Source of the DNA: Paenibacillus radicis (ex Xue et al. 2023)
Lineage (GTDB): Bacteria; Bacillota; Bacilli; Paenibacillales; NBRC-103111
Reading direction: 5' to 3'
NCBI RefSeq assembly: GCF_024722015.1
Contig: NZ_JANQBD010000017.1
Coordinates: 124,001-188,000, forward strand
DNA length: 64,000 nt
In this document: in pieces, positions 14,530-23,235 of the stretch
Position numbering within the stretch: the stretch's first letter is position 1
Layout of the letters: each line of letters starts with the position of its first letter
Made by a program: the position numbers and the translations under genes
The notes under the pieces: generated by a model
Seen by the model: only the letters and a program-made list of their open reading frames with translations
Told to the model about the DNA's origin: nothing
Databases searched by the model: none

Positions 14530-17166
14530 ATGAACAGCCGATCATCTATGAATAGAAAGCAAAGAACTGTAATAATCATCGCTGTCCTGATCGCCTTTGC
14601 GGGACTGGTCTCGATGATCCTATGGTCTCTTATGGTTCAAACTAAATGGCATCAAGCTGCGAGCGCTGAGGATTCATTTGCATTATCACTGGATAATGGT
14701 GATTTTGTTAGAGGCATTAAGCTAATCGGAGTCACTAGTGCAACGATGGATAAGAATCTGAAGCTGCTCATTGACGGGACGAAAATGCCAACTAAACCCG
14801 TTATGGAGCAAAATGCACTTCTTACACTCGAAATCAATGATATGGAAGCGGGAAACGGATACTTGAACAGCGTGTGGGTTAACGATAAATTAGTTCATAC
14901 CTTCGAGACTAATGCCACTACTTTTACTAAGGTCACTATCCCAGTCCCAGCTCATTTACTGAAGTCCGGTAACAACAAAGTAACGTTTCGATCAGGCAGC
15001 TTAGCTTCACGGCAGGATGAAGCCGGGGAGCATGATGATTGGCGGTTTCGCGCCTTGAAATTCGAGCTGGGAGATGGAACGGTGCTGGACGATCCCAATT
15101 ATAAAACCGCCACCACCTACACAGTCGGGGACGGTCAGGCTGGGGAGCCAACTAATTTATCGCTTTACAAAGATTTCAACTATACGATCAAAGACGAGAA
15201 ATTCCGTACTTTTTTTTATTTATGGGATACTCAAGAGATATCGGATGGCAGCCATCAAATACAGCTTCTAGCCGACGGTCCCTCCGGTAAAAAAGCAAAA
15301 GCAGTGACGGTTCAAGTTGATAACACTTCTCCGACTCTGGAGATTATTACCCCAATAGAGGGCAGAACTTATAAAAATAAAGTCAATGTTAATGTGAAAT
15401 CTACCGATGAAGGCTCTGGAAGCGGTCCCTTAGTAATTAAACTGGATGGGAAGCTGATTGAACTGCCTGCCGAGATCGACACTACCAAGCTTGCTGTCGG
15501 AGAACATAAGCTGGATGTCGCCGCCTCTGATAAAGCAGGCAATGAACGGGACAAATCGGTAACCTTTCGTGTATTGGATGAAAAGCCAAATCCGCCTGTA
15601 TTGGCCGCTCCGGCAGATTTGAGTACAATTCCATCAAAGCAAACAGCACTTAGTGTACGTGTAAGCGATGCTACGGACGATCCTATGAAGGTATCATTCT
15701 ATAAAGCAAAACGCTATGACCTGGCTCAGTTAGGCGGCATCCATGAGTCCTATGCCCATGCCGTCGATAGAGAACCTCCGTTAACCTTAATCCCTTCCGG
15801 AGAAACGGTTTTGACTCCGCAAGACCGAGAGCTCGTTGCTACTCGCGACGGCAAGTATTTATTAAATAACGATAAGGAGAATTTTCCTTACCACCGATTT
15901 TCGTTCAATGTCGGCAGCAGCTTGCCTAAGGATGCAGAAGCGGTATGGACGGGACATTCCCTCCCCGATCGTCTGGTAACAATGTACCTGTGGAATTATG
16001 AAAAAGCGGCCTGGGATGATCTCGATTCCAATAAAGGTACAGAGGATTTCACTCTGCATGGCAAGATTATCCCAGCTCATGTCAGAAACGAACGCGTAGA
16101 GGTACTAGTTCAAGATAGGATTCCTTCGACCGGTGACTATGATTTTGCATTTGTATGGATGACCGATACGCAGTACTATTCGGAGTCGTATCCGAAAATT
16201 TATGATTTAATGACCCAATGGGTCGTTGATAATTGGAAGGACAAGAAATTCAAATACCTCCTTCATACCGGCGATATTGTGAACAACTGGAACAGCAAAG
16301 CGGAATGGGAACGAGCCTCTGCGAGCATGAAAACGCTGGATGATGCGCATATACCGTACGGAGTTGTCGCAGGGAATCACGATGTTTATTATGACGTTGG
16401 CAACTACGATGAGTTTTGGAAGTATTTTGGCAGAGAGCGTTTTGTTAATCAACCGACCTTTGGAGGAGACTTGAACAATAATCGAGATCATTATGATTTA
16501 GTATCCGTTAACGGTCATGACTTTGTTATTGTATACCTCGGATGGCTGATCGATCAAAAAACATTTGATTGGGCAAACGGTGTATTACATAAATATTCTG
16601 ACCGCAACGCGATCATTGCGACTCATGAATATTTAAAGCCAAGCAAAGCATATTACGGCCAAGGCAAAGGAGTTTGGGAGAAGCTTGTCGTTCCTAATTC
16701 CAATGTATTTATGGTATTAGGCGGCCACAATCCGGGTGCAGCTTATAATATTAAGAAGCTTGGCGACCGTACAGTTCTTGAAATGCTCAGCGACTACCAG
16801 AATGGACCCGAAGGCGGCCAAGGATTTATGAGGTTTCTACAGTTTGATTTAACAAATAACAAGCTGCTGGTCAATACGTACTCGCCTTATATAAAGAAGT
16901 GGAATTTTTTTAAACCAGATGAAGATGATTTCGTCCTGCCGCTTAATCTCAAGCCTATCGAAAAACAGGTCGCCACCGATTACATTGGTATATACGCCCG
17001 CACTAATGACCTAATAGGTCAAGTGGAGAATGTCCCAAGCGGCAGCTCAGTTACAGTAACTTACTACGGATTGCAGCCCGATCAACAATACGATTGGTAT
17101 GCAGTCTCTCAAGATGAATTCGGAGGGCAAAGCAAATCTGAGGTATGGTCATTTCATACAAAGTAA
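14530..17166 (+). CDS. Large surface metallophosphoesterase (878 aa)
   Basis: Calcineurin-like phosphoesterase on the cell surface. Residues 13-35 form a signal anchor (VIIIAVLIAFAGLVSMILW). About 40-180 is a beta-rich region, and 185-355 carries Ig-like repeats (VDNTSPTLEIITP, AASDKAGNERDKSVTF). The phosphoesterase core lies at about 530-780: MTDTQYY, LHTGDIVNNW, VAGNHDVYYD, IIATHEY and LGGHNPGAA. A fibronectin III-like domain (YYGLQPDQQYDWYAV) ends the protein. The last motif has Asn-Pro where GHxH is usual, so one metal ligand appears changed. GGGGGC at 14515-14520 precedes the ATG. Substrate unknown; phospho-polymers or released phosphodiesters are plausible. Confidence 0.85.
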   Translation: MNSRSSMNRKQRTVIIIAVLIAFAGLVSMILWSLMVQTKWHQAASAEDSFALSLDNGDFVRGIKLIGVTSATMDKNLKLLIDGTKMPTKPVMEQNALLTLEINDMEAGNGYLNSVWVNDKLVHTFETNATTFTKVTIPVPAHLLKSGNNKVTFRSGSLASRQDEAGEHDDWRFRALKFELGDGTVLDDPNYKTATTYTVGDGQAGEPTNLSLYKDFNYTIKDEKFRTFFYLWDTQEISDGSHQIQLLADGPSGKKAKAVTVQVDNTSPTLEIITPIEGRTYKNKVNVNVKSTDEGSGSGPLVIKLDGKLIELPAEIDTTKLAVGEHKLDVAASDKAGNERDKSVTFRVLDEKPNPPVLAAPADLSTIPSKQTALSVRVSDATDDPMKVSFYKAKRYDLAQLGGIHESYAHAVDREPPLTLIPSGETVLTPQDRELVATRDGKYLLNNDKENFPYHRFSFNVGSSLPKDAEAVWTGHSLPDRLVTMYLWNYEKAAWDDLDSNKGTEDFTLHGKIIPAHVRNERVEVLVQDRIPSTGDYDFAFVWMTDTQYYSESYPKIYDLMTQWVVDNWKDKKFKYLLHTGDIVNNWNSKAEWERASASMKTLDDAHIPYGVVAGNHDVYYDVGNYDEFWKYFGRERFVNQPTFGGDLNNNRDHYDLVSVNGHDFVIVYLGWLIDQKTFDWANGVLHKYSDRNAIIATHEYLKPSKAYYGQGKGVWEKLVVPNSNVFMVLGGHNPGAAYNIKKLGDRTVLEMLSDYQNGPEGGQGFMRFLQFDLTNNKLLVNTYSPYIKKWNFFKPDEDDFVLPLNLKPIEKQVATDYIGIYARTNDLIGQVENVPSGSSVTVTYYGLQPDQQYDWYAVSQDEFGGQSKSEVWSFHTK

Positions 17167-17190
17167 AAGTAATCAACTGCAAGAAACACT

Positions 17191-17232
17191 AAAAGCGGAG
17201 GACTCGTCCTCCGCTTCTCAATCCCTTTTTGT
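17191..17232 (+). terminator. Terminator after the large metallophosphoesterase
   Basis: AAGCGGAGGA CTCG TCCTCCGCTT forms a perfect 10-bp stem, followed by CTCAATCCCTTTTTG. It stands between two convergent genes. Confidence 0.7.
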
Positions 17233-17269
17233 TATGAAGATTTTTTTAAAAAATTATGTTTGAAGTGTA

Positions 17270-18331
17270 TTACAAGATAGTGGAAATGAGCTCGGTCCAT
17301 AATGATTTTAGCGTTTCCCAAGCGCTTTTCTGAGGTGCCTGAGCAATCGTTTGCCCGTTAGCAAGGGGCTCGGTTATTACAGCAGCAGTTACTGCTGGTT
17401 GCAGTATACTTGCATTCAGCTTGGAATCTTGAGATTTAATATCTGCGTTCGCGTCGGCCAGTGCTGCTGAATGCAAAGGAGTCGGGTTGATTCCCAGGTC
17501 AGCATAGGTGAGAAAATCTGTATAAACACCATGGACTCCCAAATCCATAAGCTGTTTCACTTCTGCTGTATCATTAATCGAATGCGCATAAGTAACAACT
17601 CCAGCTTTAGTTAGAGCCGCAATAAAACCATCGGTAACCCGTTCTGTCGGCATGGCTACCACTCGGATCCCATTATTTTTCACGAAATTAACAACTTCAT
17701 CAGGTTCCATAGCGCTTAAATAGATCGAAAAAATGACATTTTTAAAAGGTACAATTTCCTTAACCGTCTCCATCATTTCCGGTGAATATATTTCCGGTAT
17801 AACTCTATCGAGAATTGCGGGATCAACTTTGTTAGCCGTATCCCGGATTAAAGTAAACTGCTGCTTAACCAACTTCGGGTCCGTTTCCTTCGTATCCGTG
17901 ATAAAATAAACATCAGGATGTTTGTTTAATATCCTGACTACATCATTGAACGAGAGCGGCGTATATTTTTCTAAAATTTTATAGCTTTTAAATTCTTTCA
18001 AGGTTAGAGGCTCATCCAGCTTATTCTCAGGAATATCCTGTTCGAATTTTTGCGCCAAATAGCCCATCCAATCATGACGCGCAGCTAGTTTGCCATCTTC
18101 GGTTAAGGATAAATCAATCTCGAACACACGTTGTCCTTTATCATAGTTTTGAGTAAATGCTTGTAAACTGTTGGTGTAATCAATACCGTCAATTCCACCT
18201 AATGCGTGGGCAATTAAAGGATATCGGGTCCATTCCGGGGGATCGGCTGCATAAGCGGTTGTCATTTTCCCCGGAAGCCATAAAGTTGCCGAGAGCAGAA
18301 TGGATAAGCAGGCTATCAGTATGTTTCTCAT
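17270..18331 (-). CDS. Secreted GDPD/PI-PLC-like phosphodiesterase
   Basis: A 353-aa exported TIM-barrel phosphodiesterase related to glycerophosphodiester phosphodiesterases. The mature protein begins after a signal peptide (MRNILIACLSILLSATLWLP, cleavage near TAYA). Catalytic features are LIAHALGG near the N-terminus, EIDLSLTEDG and ARHDW (second His); the glutamate region TDTKETD follows. The reading frame opens at 18451, but AAAGGTGAGG is placed for the ATG cluster at 18331-18337, which also puts the signal peptide at the N-terminus. It would release glycerol-phosphate or related head groups outside the cell. The neighbours are two phosphoesterases, suggesting a shared envelope-phosphate theme. 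Confidence 0.83.
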   Translation of the reverse strand: MRNILIACLSILLSATLWLPGKMTTAYAADPPEWTRYPLIAHALGGIDGIDYTNSLQAFTQNYDKGQRVFEIDLSLTEDGKLAARHDWMGYLAQKFEQDIPENKLDEPLTLKEFKSYKILEKYTPLSFNDVVRILNKHPDVYFITDTKETDPKLVKQQFTLIRDTANKVDPAILDRVIPEIYSPEMMETVKEIVPFKNVIFSIYLSAMEPDEVVNFVKNNGIRVVAMPTERVTDGFIAALTKAGVVTYAHSINDTAEVKQLMDLGVHGVYTDFLTYADLGINPTPLHSAALADANADIKSQDSKLNASILQPAVTAAVITEPLANGQTIAQAPQKSAWETLKSLWTELISTIL

Positions 18332-18519
18332 CATCATCCTCACCTTTGTTTTTGGATTTGTTTTCTCTCTATGGATTGGTTTCATAATTGAATTACCCAT
18401 AAAGTAGAAGAAACTACCACAAAAATTGGTGAAAGTTATGACTTTGCACAAACAAGCTGTAAATTGGACTTTGAGAATCGAATGTCATATAATAGGCACA
18501 ATTTTAGGAGGTGATTATA

Positions 18520-19617
18520 TTGGGTAATATAGTAAACATCCTATTAAATCGTCATAGTAGTCTTCCTGTGCTAGTTCTTGCTATAACTCTATTGGCAGGC
18601 TGCATGTCCAATACTCCGTTACCACAAACAGCTCCGCCATCAGGTGAAGCTCCCGCTCCAGGCACTGGAACCACTAGTCCGGGAACCCCCGGAGCTTCTG
18701 CTCCCGGAACCCATACAGCACCTGGCAGCGCACAGCCACCGGCAAATTCATCGGGACAGGCTGCGGATAAACCTTATCGATTTGTAGTTATGGGTGACAG
18801 CCGGGGATCCTCCACCGGAACTAACGAAACCACACTTCGCGCATTGATGGAAAAGGTAAAAAAGCTGTCTCCATTACCCGAATTTATTTTATTTACCGGT
18901 GATCAGGTGGTCGGCGGTTCGGATGTAGGAAAACAACTGGAGGATTGGAAAAATATTGTTGATGACTATTTCCCAATTACATCCCTGTATCCGGCACTAG
19001 GCAATCATGAGCATGATGAAGCTATATTCACGCAATCATTCCCTGCACTTCCTAAGGAGCAGCTCACTGGCTATGGCAAGACCGTATATGCTTTTGATTA
19101 CGGCAATTCTCGGTTCATCACACTTAATTCCGACCGCACCAACGCGAAAAAGAAATATATTATCGATAAGGATCAGCTTGATTGGTTAGAAAAGCAGCTC
19201 AAAACAAGCGATAAAAAACATAATTTCGTTCAGTTTCATGTACCCGCCTATCCCATTGGCGCCCATCTAGGGAATTCATTAGACGGTGACCCGGCTTCCC
19301 GGGACGCCTTATGGTCTATTCTCGACAAGTATAAGGTTAGCGCTGTATTTGTAGGCCATGAGCATAATTACAACCGGCGAAAAGTGGACAGCAGCTTTGA
19401 TGGAAGTGGCTATCAGTTTACAAACACCATTTATCAATTAACGGTTGGCGGTGCTGGAGCTCCCTTATATTCGGGTAATAAAGAAAATAAACAAGTCGTT
19501 GTAGGTCCAAAGGCTAGCTACCATTACATGGTCGTGGACGTAGATGGCGGCAAATCGACCTTTAGAGCGTATGATCTTCAGCAAAATGAGATCGACTCGT
19601 TTATCGTTGAGCGATAA
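18520..19617 (+). CDS. Metallophosphoesterase lipoprotein (365 aa)
   Basis: Calcineurin-like phosphoesterase anchored outside the cell. AGGAGGTGAT at 18506-18515 points to the TTG at 18520 rather than the GTG at 18511. The signal ends in lipobox LLAGC, followed by a ~60-residue Pro/Gly/Ser/Thr linker (PGTGTTSPGTPGASAPGT). The enzyme core is complete: VVMGDSRGS, FTGDQVVGG, ALGNHEHDE, VQFHVPAYP and VGHEHNYNR. This gene opens a five-gene same-strand run of membrane and lipoproteins. A later gene in the run is a paralogue of this protein with all metal ligands lost. Likely an exported phosphatase/phosphodiesterase. Confidence 0.9.
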   Translation: MGNIVNILLNRHSSLPVLVLAITLLAGCMSNTPLPQTAPPSGEAPAPGTGTTSPGTPGASAPGTHTAPGSAQPPANSSGQAADKPYRFVVMGDSRGSSTGTNETTLRALMEKVKKLSPLPEFILFTGDQVVGGSDVGKQLEDWKNIVDDYFPITSLYPALGNHEHDEAIFTQSFPALPKEQLTGYGKTVYAFDYGNSRFITLNSDRTNAKKKYIIDKDQLDWLEKQLKTSDKKHNFVQFHVPAYPIGAHLGNSLDGDPASRDALWSILDKYKVSAVFVGHEHNYNRRKVDSSFDGSGYQFTNTIYQLTVGGAGAPLYSGNKENKQVVVGPKASYHYMVVDVDGGKSTFRAYDLQQNEIDSFIVER

Positions 19618-19688
19618 TTCTAGCGAAAGCTGAGCTTATGCTTACGAAGCAAGTTTTAGACAGAAAACTTTCAGGAGGCTAACTGCAA

Positions 19689-20249
19689 ATGAAAAAAGGA
19701 GCTCCTTACCGTGATATGGCCATTGCTCAGGGGATGATCGCTATCCTCTTTTTCCTGCTCATCCCATTGGCAAATGCAATCGGCCCGGGAAGCCAACGTT
19801 TATCCGGCGTCCTGCATGGTCTTGGAGCATCGCTAACCTTATTAGTCGCAACCTATACTTGGCATGCTTACTATACCTACGCCAGAGGGAACAAGGCTGC
19901 TAGAGCTAAGCTGGAGTGGCGGCTGCTTACGACCAACCTGCTAACCTTGGCAACGATAATCGCTGGAAATTGGCTGTATATCGGATACCAGGCTCCTGAA
20001 GGAGCTTCGGAATGGTTTAAGCTACACGCTCCTATGGGCCATTGGGTTGTTATGGAATACAAAGAATTTGTCAGCCTCATGACCTTTCCTCTGGGAGTGG
20101 CTGCCAGTGTACTGATTCGGAGATTTTCAGAAGGCAGGAAGATGGATGAGATTCGATGGGTGGTCGGTATCTTACTGACCTTCATGTGGTTTTGCTTGTT
20201 TATCGGATTTACGTTCGGTCTTGTGTTGGCAAAATGGAAGCTGGCGTAA
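19689..20249 (+). CDS. Unknown five-helix membrane protein (186 aa)
   Basis: Not recognised. Five hydrophobic segments at about residues 10-31, 42-62, 80-98, 125-145 and 153-178. Histidines lie in or near the helices (LHGLGAS, TWHAYYTY, LHAPMGHWVVMEYKEF), a pattern seen in membrane b-type cytochromes and related heme proteins, but this is only a resemblance. AGGAGGC at 19674-19680 precedes the ATG. It lies 71 bp after the phosphoesterase lipoprotein on the same strand and is followed by another small membrane protein. Confidence 0.75.
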   Translation: MKKGAPYRDMAIAQGMIAILFFLLIPLANAIGPGSQRLSGVLHGLGASLTLLVATYTWHAYYTYARGNKAARAKLEWRLLTTNLLTLATIIAGNWLYIGYQAPEGASEWFKLHAPMGHWVVMEYKEFVSLMTFPLGVAASVLIRRFSEGRKMDEIRWVVGILLTFMWFCLFIGFTFGLVLAKWKLA

Positions 20250-20326
20250 GGAGGTATGGTTTCGAAGGAGCTTAACTCTGTAAGCCGAATCTTCATGTAT
20301 TAAGAACTGATGTAAGGAGGTCCATT

Positions 20327-20746
20327 ATGGAAACGGAATATGAACAAGCAGAGTCACAGCAAATCAAGGAAACCCCTCAGAGAACGGAGACATCCAAGCA
20401 GCCCCGGTCTGGTGAAGCGGTTGCCGCGATGGCTGCAGTAGTTCTTGGCATGGCTGCGCTTACCGCAGCTCATTGGTGGAGTGCTGCCGATGCTCCTCAT
20501 GCTAATCCAAAATTGCTGCAATGGGGCTCCTGGCTTCCGAATGGGCATCGAATCGGCCCCTTTGCAGGCAAACAAGCCGCAGCACTTGTTGTGTGGCTCA
20601 CCAGCTGGCTTATACTGCTTCCACTATTGATGCGATTTGATTTCAAGCTTCGCAAGTGGACTTATGCATTTGCCACCATTATGCTGATTCTGCTTATACT
20701 CCTGTGGCCTCCTGTGTATCATGCATTGTTCGGCTGGCCCGCTTAA
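20327..20746 (+). CDS. Unknown small membrane protein (139 aa)
   Basis: Not recognised. A ~30-residue acidic/polar N-terminal tail (ESQQIKETPQRTETSKQ) precedes three hydrophobic segments at about 35-52, 83-102 and 110-130. Between the first two is a loop outside or inside with HWWSAADAPHANP and GSWLPNGHRIGPF. TAAGGAGGT at 20313-20321 gives a strong start. The His/Trp-rich loop is unusual for so small a protein and, together with the preceding His-rich membrane protein, suggests the two act as a pair. Confidence 0.72.
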   Translation: METEYEQAESQQIKETPQRTETSKQPRSGEAVAAMAAVVLGMAALTAAHWWSAADAPHANPKLLQWGSWLPNGHRIGPFAGKQAAALVVWLTSWLILLPLLMRFDFKLRKWTYAFATIMLILLILLWPPVYHALFGWPA

Positions 20747-20778
20747 TCAGCACTATTATTAGAGAAGGAGGCGATGGA

Positions 20779-22227
20779 GTGAAAAGTAAAGGCAGAGGAA
20801 GCATATCAGCCTTACCAATAACCATGCTATTCGTGTTAATGCTTGCATGCTTGACGGTTACACTTTTGATGTCCAAACCTCCTCTTACAGGGATTATGGA
20901 GCAGAGCTCGAATGTGAACCGTTCTCCAGCATGGACCATTGGATACTTGATCGGACAGCAGACTGTTAAAGAGCCGAGCCGTTTACAGCATCAGCTGGAG
21001 GCTCGTAAAGATATTATGTTTTGGGCGGGAGAGGCAAGTCTGGCAAGCGACACGTCAAACAACCAAGCCGCTAGAAAGCCTGCTCCGCGGTCATTTTTCC
21101 CAATATGGAATGAGGGTACCGCGGCTTTTAGAGACCAGTATGGGGATTTGTTCCCTCATATCCCGGAGGAACAGCTAAAGGGATATGGCAGAACCGCTTA
21201 CTTCCTCGACTATGGCGAAGCCCGGTTCTGGTTTCTTAACGCCGCGAAGCTGGATGAGGAGCCATCGGCACAGCTCGATTGGCTGAAGCGAACCGCGGCG
21301 GAGAATCCCCAGCTGCACCGGATCGTGCTCCTCCAGAAGGAGCCGGTGCAGCCCGGGGTGTGGGATCGGCTCGCCGAGAGCGGCGCCGATCTCATGCTGA
21401 TCGGCGCGCGGGTCTACGCGCCGGAAGCCACGGTAACCGCGCAGCCGCAGGCCGGTTACCACAGCTCCGCCCACCGCGGGTGGGCGGAGTGGACCGTGAG
21501 CAGCCCTTCGGGCGGGCTGCTCATCGTCCAAGGGCAGGGCAGCCGCCTCGAGGCTGCCCTGCCCTTGGACCCAGCCGGTCGCGCAGCGGACCGGCTCGAG
21601 CTTGATGCAGCCGCGCTGCGCCAGCCGGCTGCTGTGCAGGAGCGGGCGCCGATCAGCATCGGCGCCATGTGGCGGTACCATGCGGGTGGACCGGAGGTCC
21701 ACGCCGAAGTACCGCCAGGGCTTGACCTGACCGGGGAAACCCCCGCCCGGTCAATGGAGCGGCTGCCGCGTCAGGACTGGCGCAGCCCTGAGTACAACGA
21801 CGCTGGCTGGCGTTGGTCAGCCGCGCCATTCGGCCGCTCCTCGGACAGCGGCCGTAAGAACAACATTCGTACCCCGCTCTCTGCGGAGCTCCAATCGCCA
21901 GCGTACTACTTTCGCAAAAGCTTCATTCTGGATGAAGCTGAGGCTTCTGCAGCGATTAAAGAGTGGATAATGCATATTTCATTTGAAGACGGTTATATTG
22001 CCTATCTGAATGGAGTTGAAATTTCCCGAGATTCGATCCGTGAAGGGCTTGTCGACTACCGAACACTAGCTGTTCCCCATACTGGCGGATTATATGAAAC
22101 CGTCTCCCTTGGCAACCACCGGAATCTGTTGGTGCAAGGCGTCAATACTTTAGCCGTAGAGGTTCACACCAGTCATCCGGACTCTCCAGAAATGTGGTTT
22201 GACCTAAGCTTATCCTACAAAAAATAA
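20779..22227 (+). CDS. Pseudo-metallophosphoesterase fused to a beta-sandwich domain
   Basis: A 482-aa exported protein. AAGGAGG at 20765-20771 selects GTG 20779; an upstream in-frame start at 20656 would overlap the previous gene. Residues 10-30 form a signal anchor. The next ~200 residues align with the phosphoesterase two genes upstream: EQLKGYGRTAYFLDYGEARF here against EQLTGYGKTVYAFDYGNSRF there. The metal-binding motifs are replaced: TGDQ by AGEA, GNHE by WNEG, QFHVP by LLQKEP and GHEH by GARV. The C-terminal ~180 residues look like a galactose-binding-like sandwich (DGYIAYLNGVEISRD, GVNTLAVEVHT). It is predicted to be enzymatically dead and to bind a ligand or partner. The middle of the gene is much more GC-rich than its surroundings. 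Confidence 0.78.
   Translation: MKSKGRGSISALPITMLFVLMLACLTVTLLMSKPPLTGIMEQSSNVNRSPAWTIGYLIGQQTVKEPSRLQHQLEARKDIMFWAGEASLASDTSNNQAARKPAPRSFFPIWNEGTAAFRDQYGDLFPHIPEEQLKGYGRTAYFLDYGEARFWFLNAAKLDEEPSAQLDWLKRTAAENPQLHRIVLLQKEPVQPGVWDRLAESGADLMLIGARVYAPEATVTAQPQAGYHSSAHRGWAEWTVSSPSGGLLIVQGQGSRLEAALPLDPAGRAADRLELDAAALRQPAAVQERAPISIGAMWRYHAGGPEVHAEVPPGLDLTGETPARSMERLPRQDWRSPEYNDAGWRWSAAPFGRSSDSGRKNNIRTPLSAELQSPAYYFRKSFILDEAEASAAIKEWIMHISFEDGYIAYLNGVEISRDSIREGLVDYRTLAVPHTGGLYETVSLGNHRNLLVQGVNTLAVEVHTSHPDSPEMWFDLSLSYKK
21260..21850. repeat. GC-rich island with nested hairpins inside a gene
   Basis: Within the pseudo-phosphoesterase gene the base composition rises sharply and several perfect inverted repeats appear. 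At 21526-21570 GTCCAAGGGCAGGGCAGCC pairs with its complement around a 7-base loop. At 21499-21521 AGCAGCCC pairs with GGGCTGCT. Near 21730-21755 TGACCGGG pairs with CCCGGTCA. The reading frame stays open throughout. Confidence 0.7.
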
Positions 22228-22275
22228 AGCCGCATTTCGACCATCCCGGTATGATAAGGAGAGGAGCAAAGCCCC

Positions 22276-22713
22276 ATGAATAAGAAGGTGAATTTTATTC
22301 CGATAGCTCTGTTTCAAAGTTCACGGCATTTTATAAGTACAAGCTTTATATCCAAACGATGGCTGCCGCTTAGCTTATGCATCCTGCTTCCTCTCCTTTC
22401 CTTCTGTGTCGGATGCTCTAGCCAAACTAGTAATATACAAGAGCCTGAGCTTCTTGTGGCGCTTTCATTTGCTCCCCGGCATTTAATGATCGATAACCAA
22501 AATGATTTTGTTTGGACAAATGTCACCATTAAACTCAATGACAACTATACCTATCAAACCAATATGTTATCGCGCGGCCCTTCCAGCATTCCTCTATCTT
22601 CTTTCCATAATGAGCTAGGTGAGTCGTTTAATCCGGAAAAAACTCAACCCCATCATTTAATTCTCGAGGTACTTGAGGGCTTTAATGGGAAGCCAGGTCA
22701 GTTCAATTGGTAA
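22276..22713 (+). CDS. Unknown lipoprotein (145 aa)
   Basis: Not recognised. It has a long basic N-terminus, then a hydrophobic stretch LPLSLCILLPLLSF ending in a lipobox-like CVGC, so it is probably lipid-anchored outside the membrane. The mature ~95 residues contain VWTNVTIKLNDNYTYQT and HHLILEVLEGFNGKPGQFNW, a small beta-rich domain. AGGAGAGGAG at 22257-22266 precedes the ATG. It lies 48 bp after the pseudo-phosphoesterase, last gene of the same-strand run, and may belong to the same transcript. Confidence 0.68.
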   Translation: MNKKVNFIPIALFQSSRHFISTSFISKRWLPLSLCILLPLLSFCVGCSSQTSNIQEPELLVALSFAPRHLMIDNQNDFVWTNVTIKLNDNYTYQTNMLSRGPSSIPLSSFHNELGESFNPEKTQPHHLILEVLEGFNGKPGQFNW

Positions 22714-22843
22714 ATGGTAACAATTTGCTTAAATTACTATAAAGTTTCAATCAAGCGCATTGTCCTGGTTTATGAATGAGACTATACTATTGACATCAAT
22801 CAAAACCAGAGCGTCTTCATGCATTTTTATAGGAGGATCTATT

Positions 22844-23224
22844 ATGACAGTAGAAAGTAAAAGAAAAGAGCCATTCAGGTACATGCTAACGACTCCAACA
22901 GAATGCACATTTGAAATTATTCAGATTAATGGCTATCCCATCTCGGCGAAACCAGCTGAGGCTGCAATTATCGATCTAAGCAAGTCCGGCTGTAAGCTCT
23001 ATACAAAATTGGACTTAAATGCTGAGAATAATCGGATTAAGCTGCTAGTTAATTTAGCCATTGATGGTCAAGCTATGAAATACCGTGGAACCATTCGCTG
23101 GCAAAAGCAAACCGAGCACTCCTTCCATTACGGAATTCAGTTGGAGTTAATCGATTCTGAAATAGACCAGATGCTTGCTGACATCAAAGTTTTGGCAACT
23201 CATAATAAAATAGAAGTCGTTTAA
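22844..23224 (+). CDS. PilZ-domain protein (126 aa)
   Basis: Single-domain PilZ protein, a likely cyclic-di-GMP receptor. The N-terminal arginine motif is KRKEPFRYML and the second signature is IDLSKSGCKL, matching (D/N)xSxxG. The remainder has the beta-barrel pattern (YRGTIRWQKQ, FHYGIQLELI). The frame opens at 22760, but AGGAGGATCT at 22831-22840 places the start at ATG 22844, right before the arginine motif. The gene stands alone; its output partner is unknown. Confidence 0.8.
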   Translation: MTVESKRKEPFRYMLTTPTECTFEIIQINGYPISAKPAEAAIIDLSKSGCKLYTKLDLNAENNRIKLLVNLAIDGQAMKYRGTIRWQKQTEHSFHYGIQLELIDSEIDQMLADIKVLATHNKIEVV

Positions 23225-23235
23225 CGATCTACGAT

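Noticed and set aside
20656..20778. Early start of the pseudo-phosphoesterase inside the previous gene
   Set aside because: No ribosome binding site, and a strong AAGGAGG is placed for GTG 20779 with a signal peptide.
21175..21702. 175-aa minus-strand ORF and other long frames opposite the GC-rich island
   Set aside because: Shadows caused by high GC; the plus strand has the exported protein with recognisable domains and a good start.
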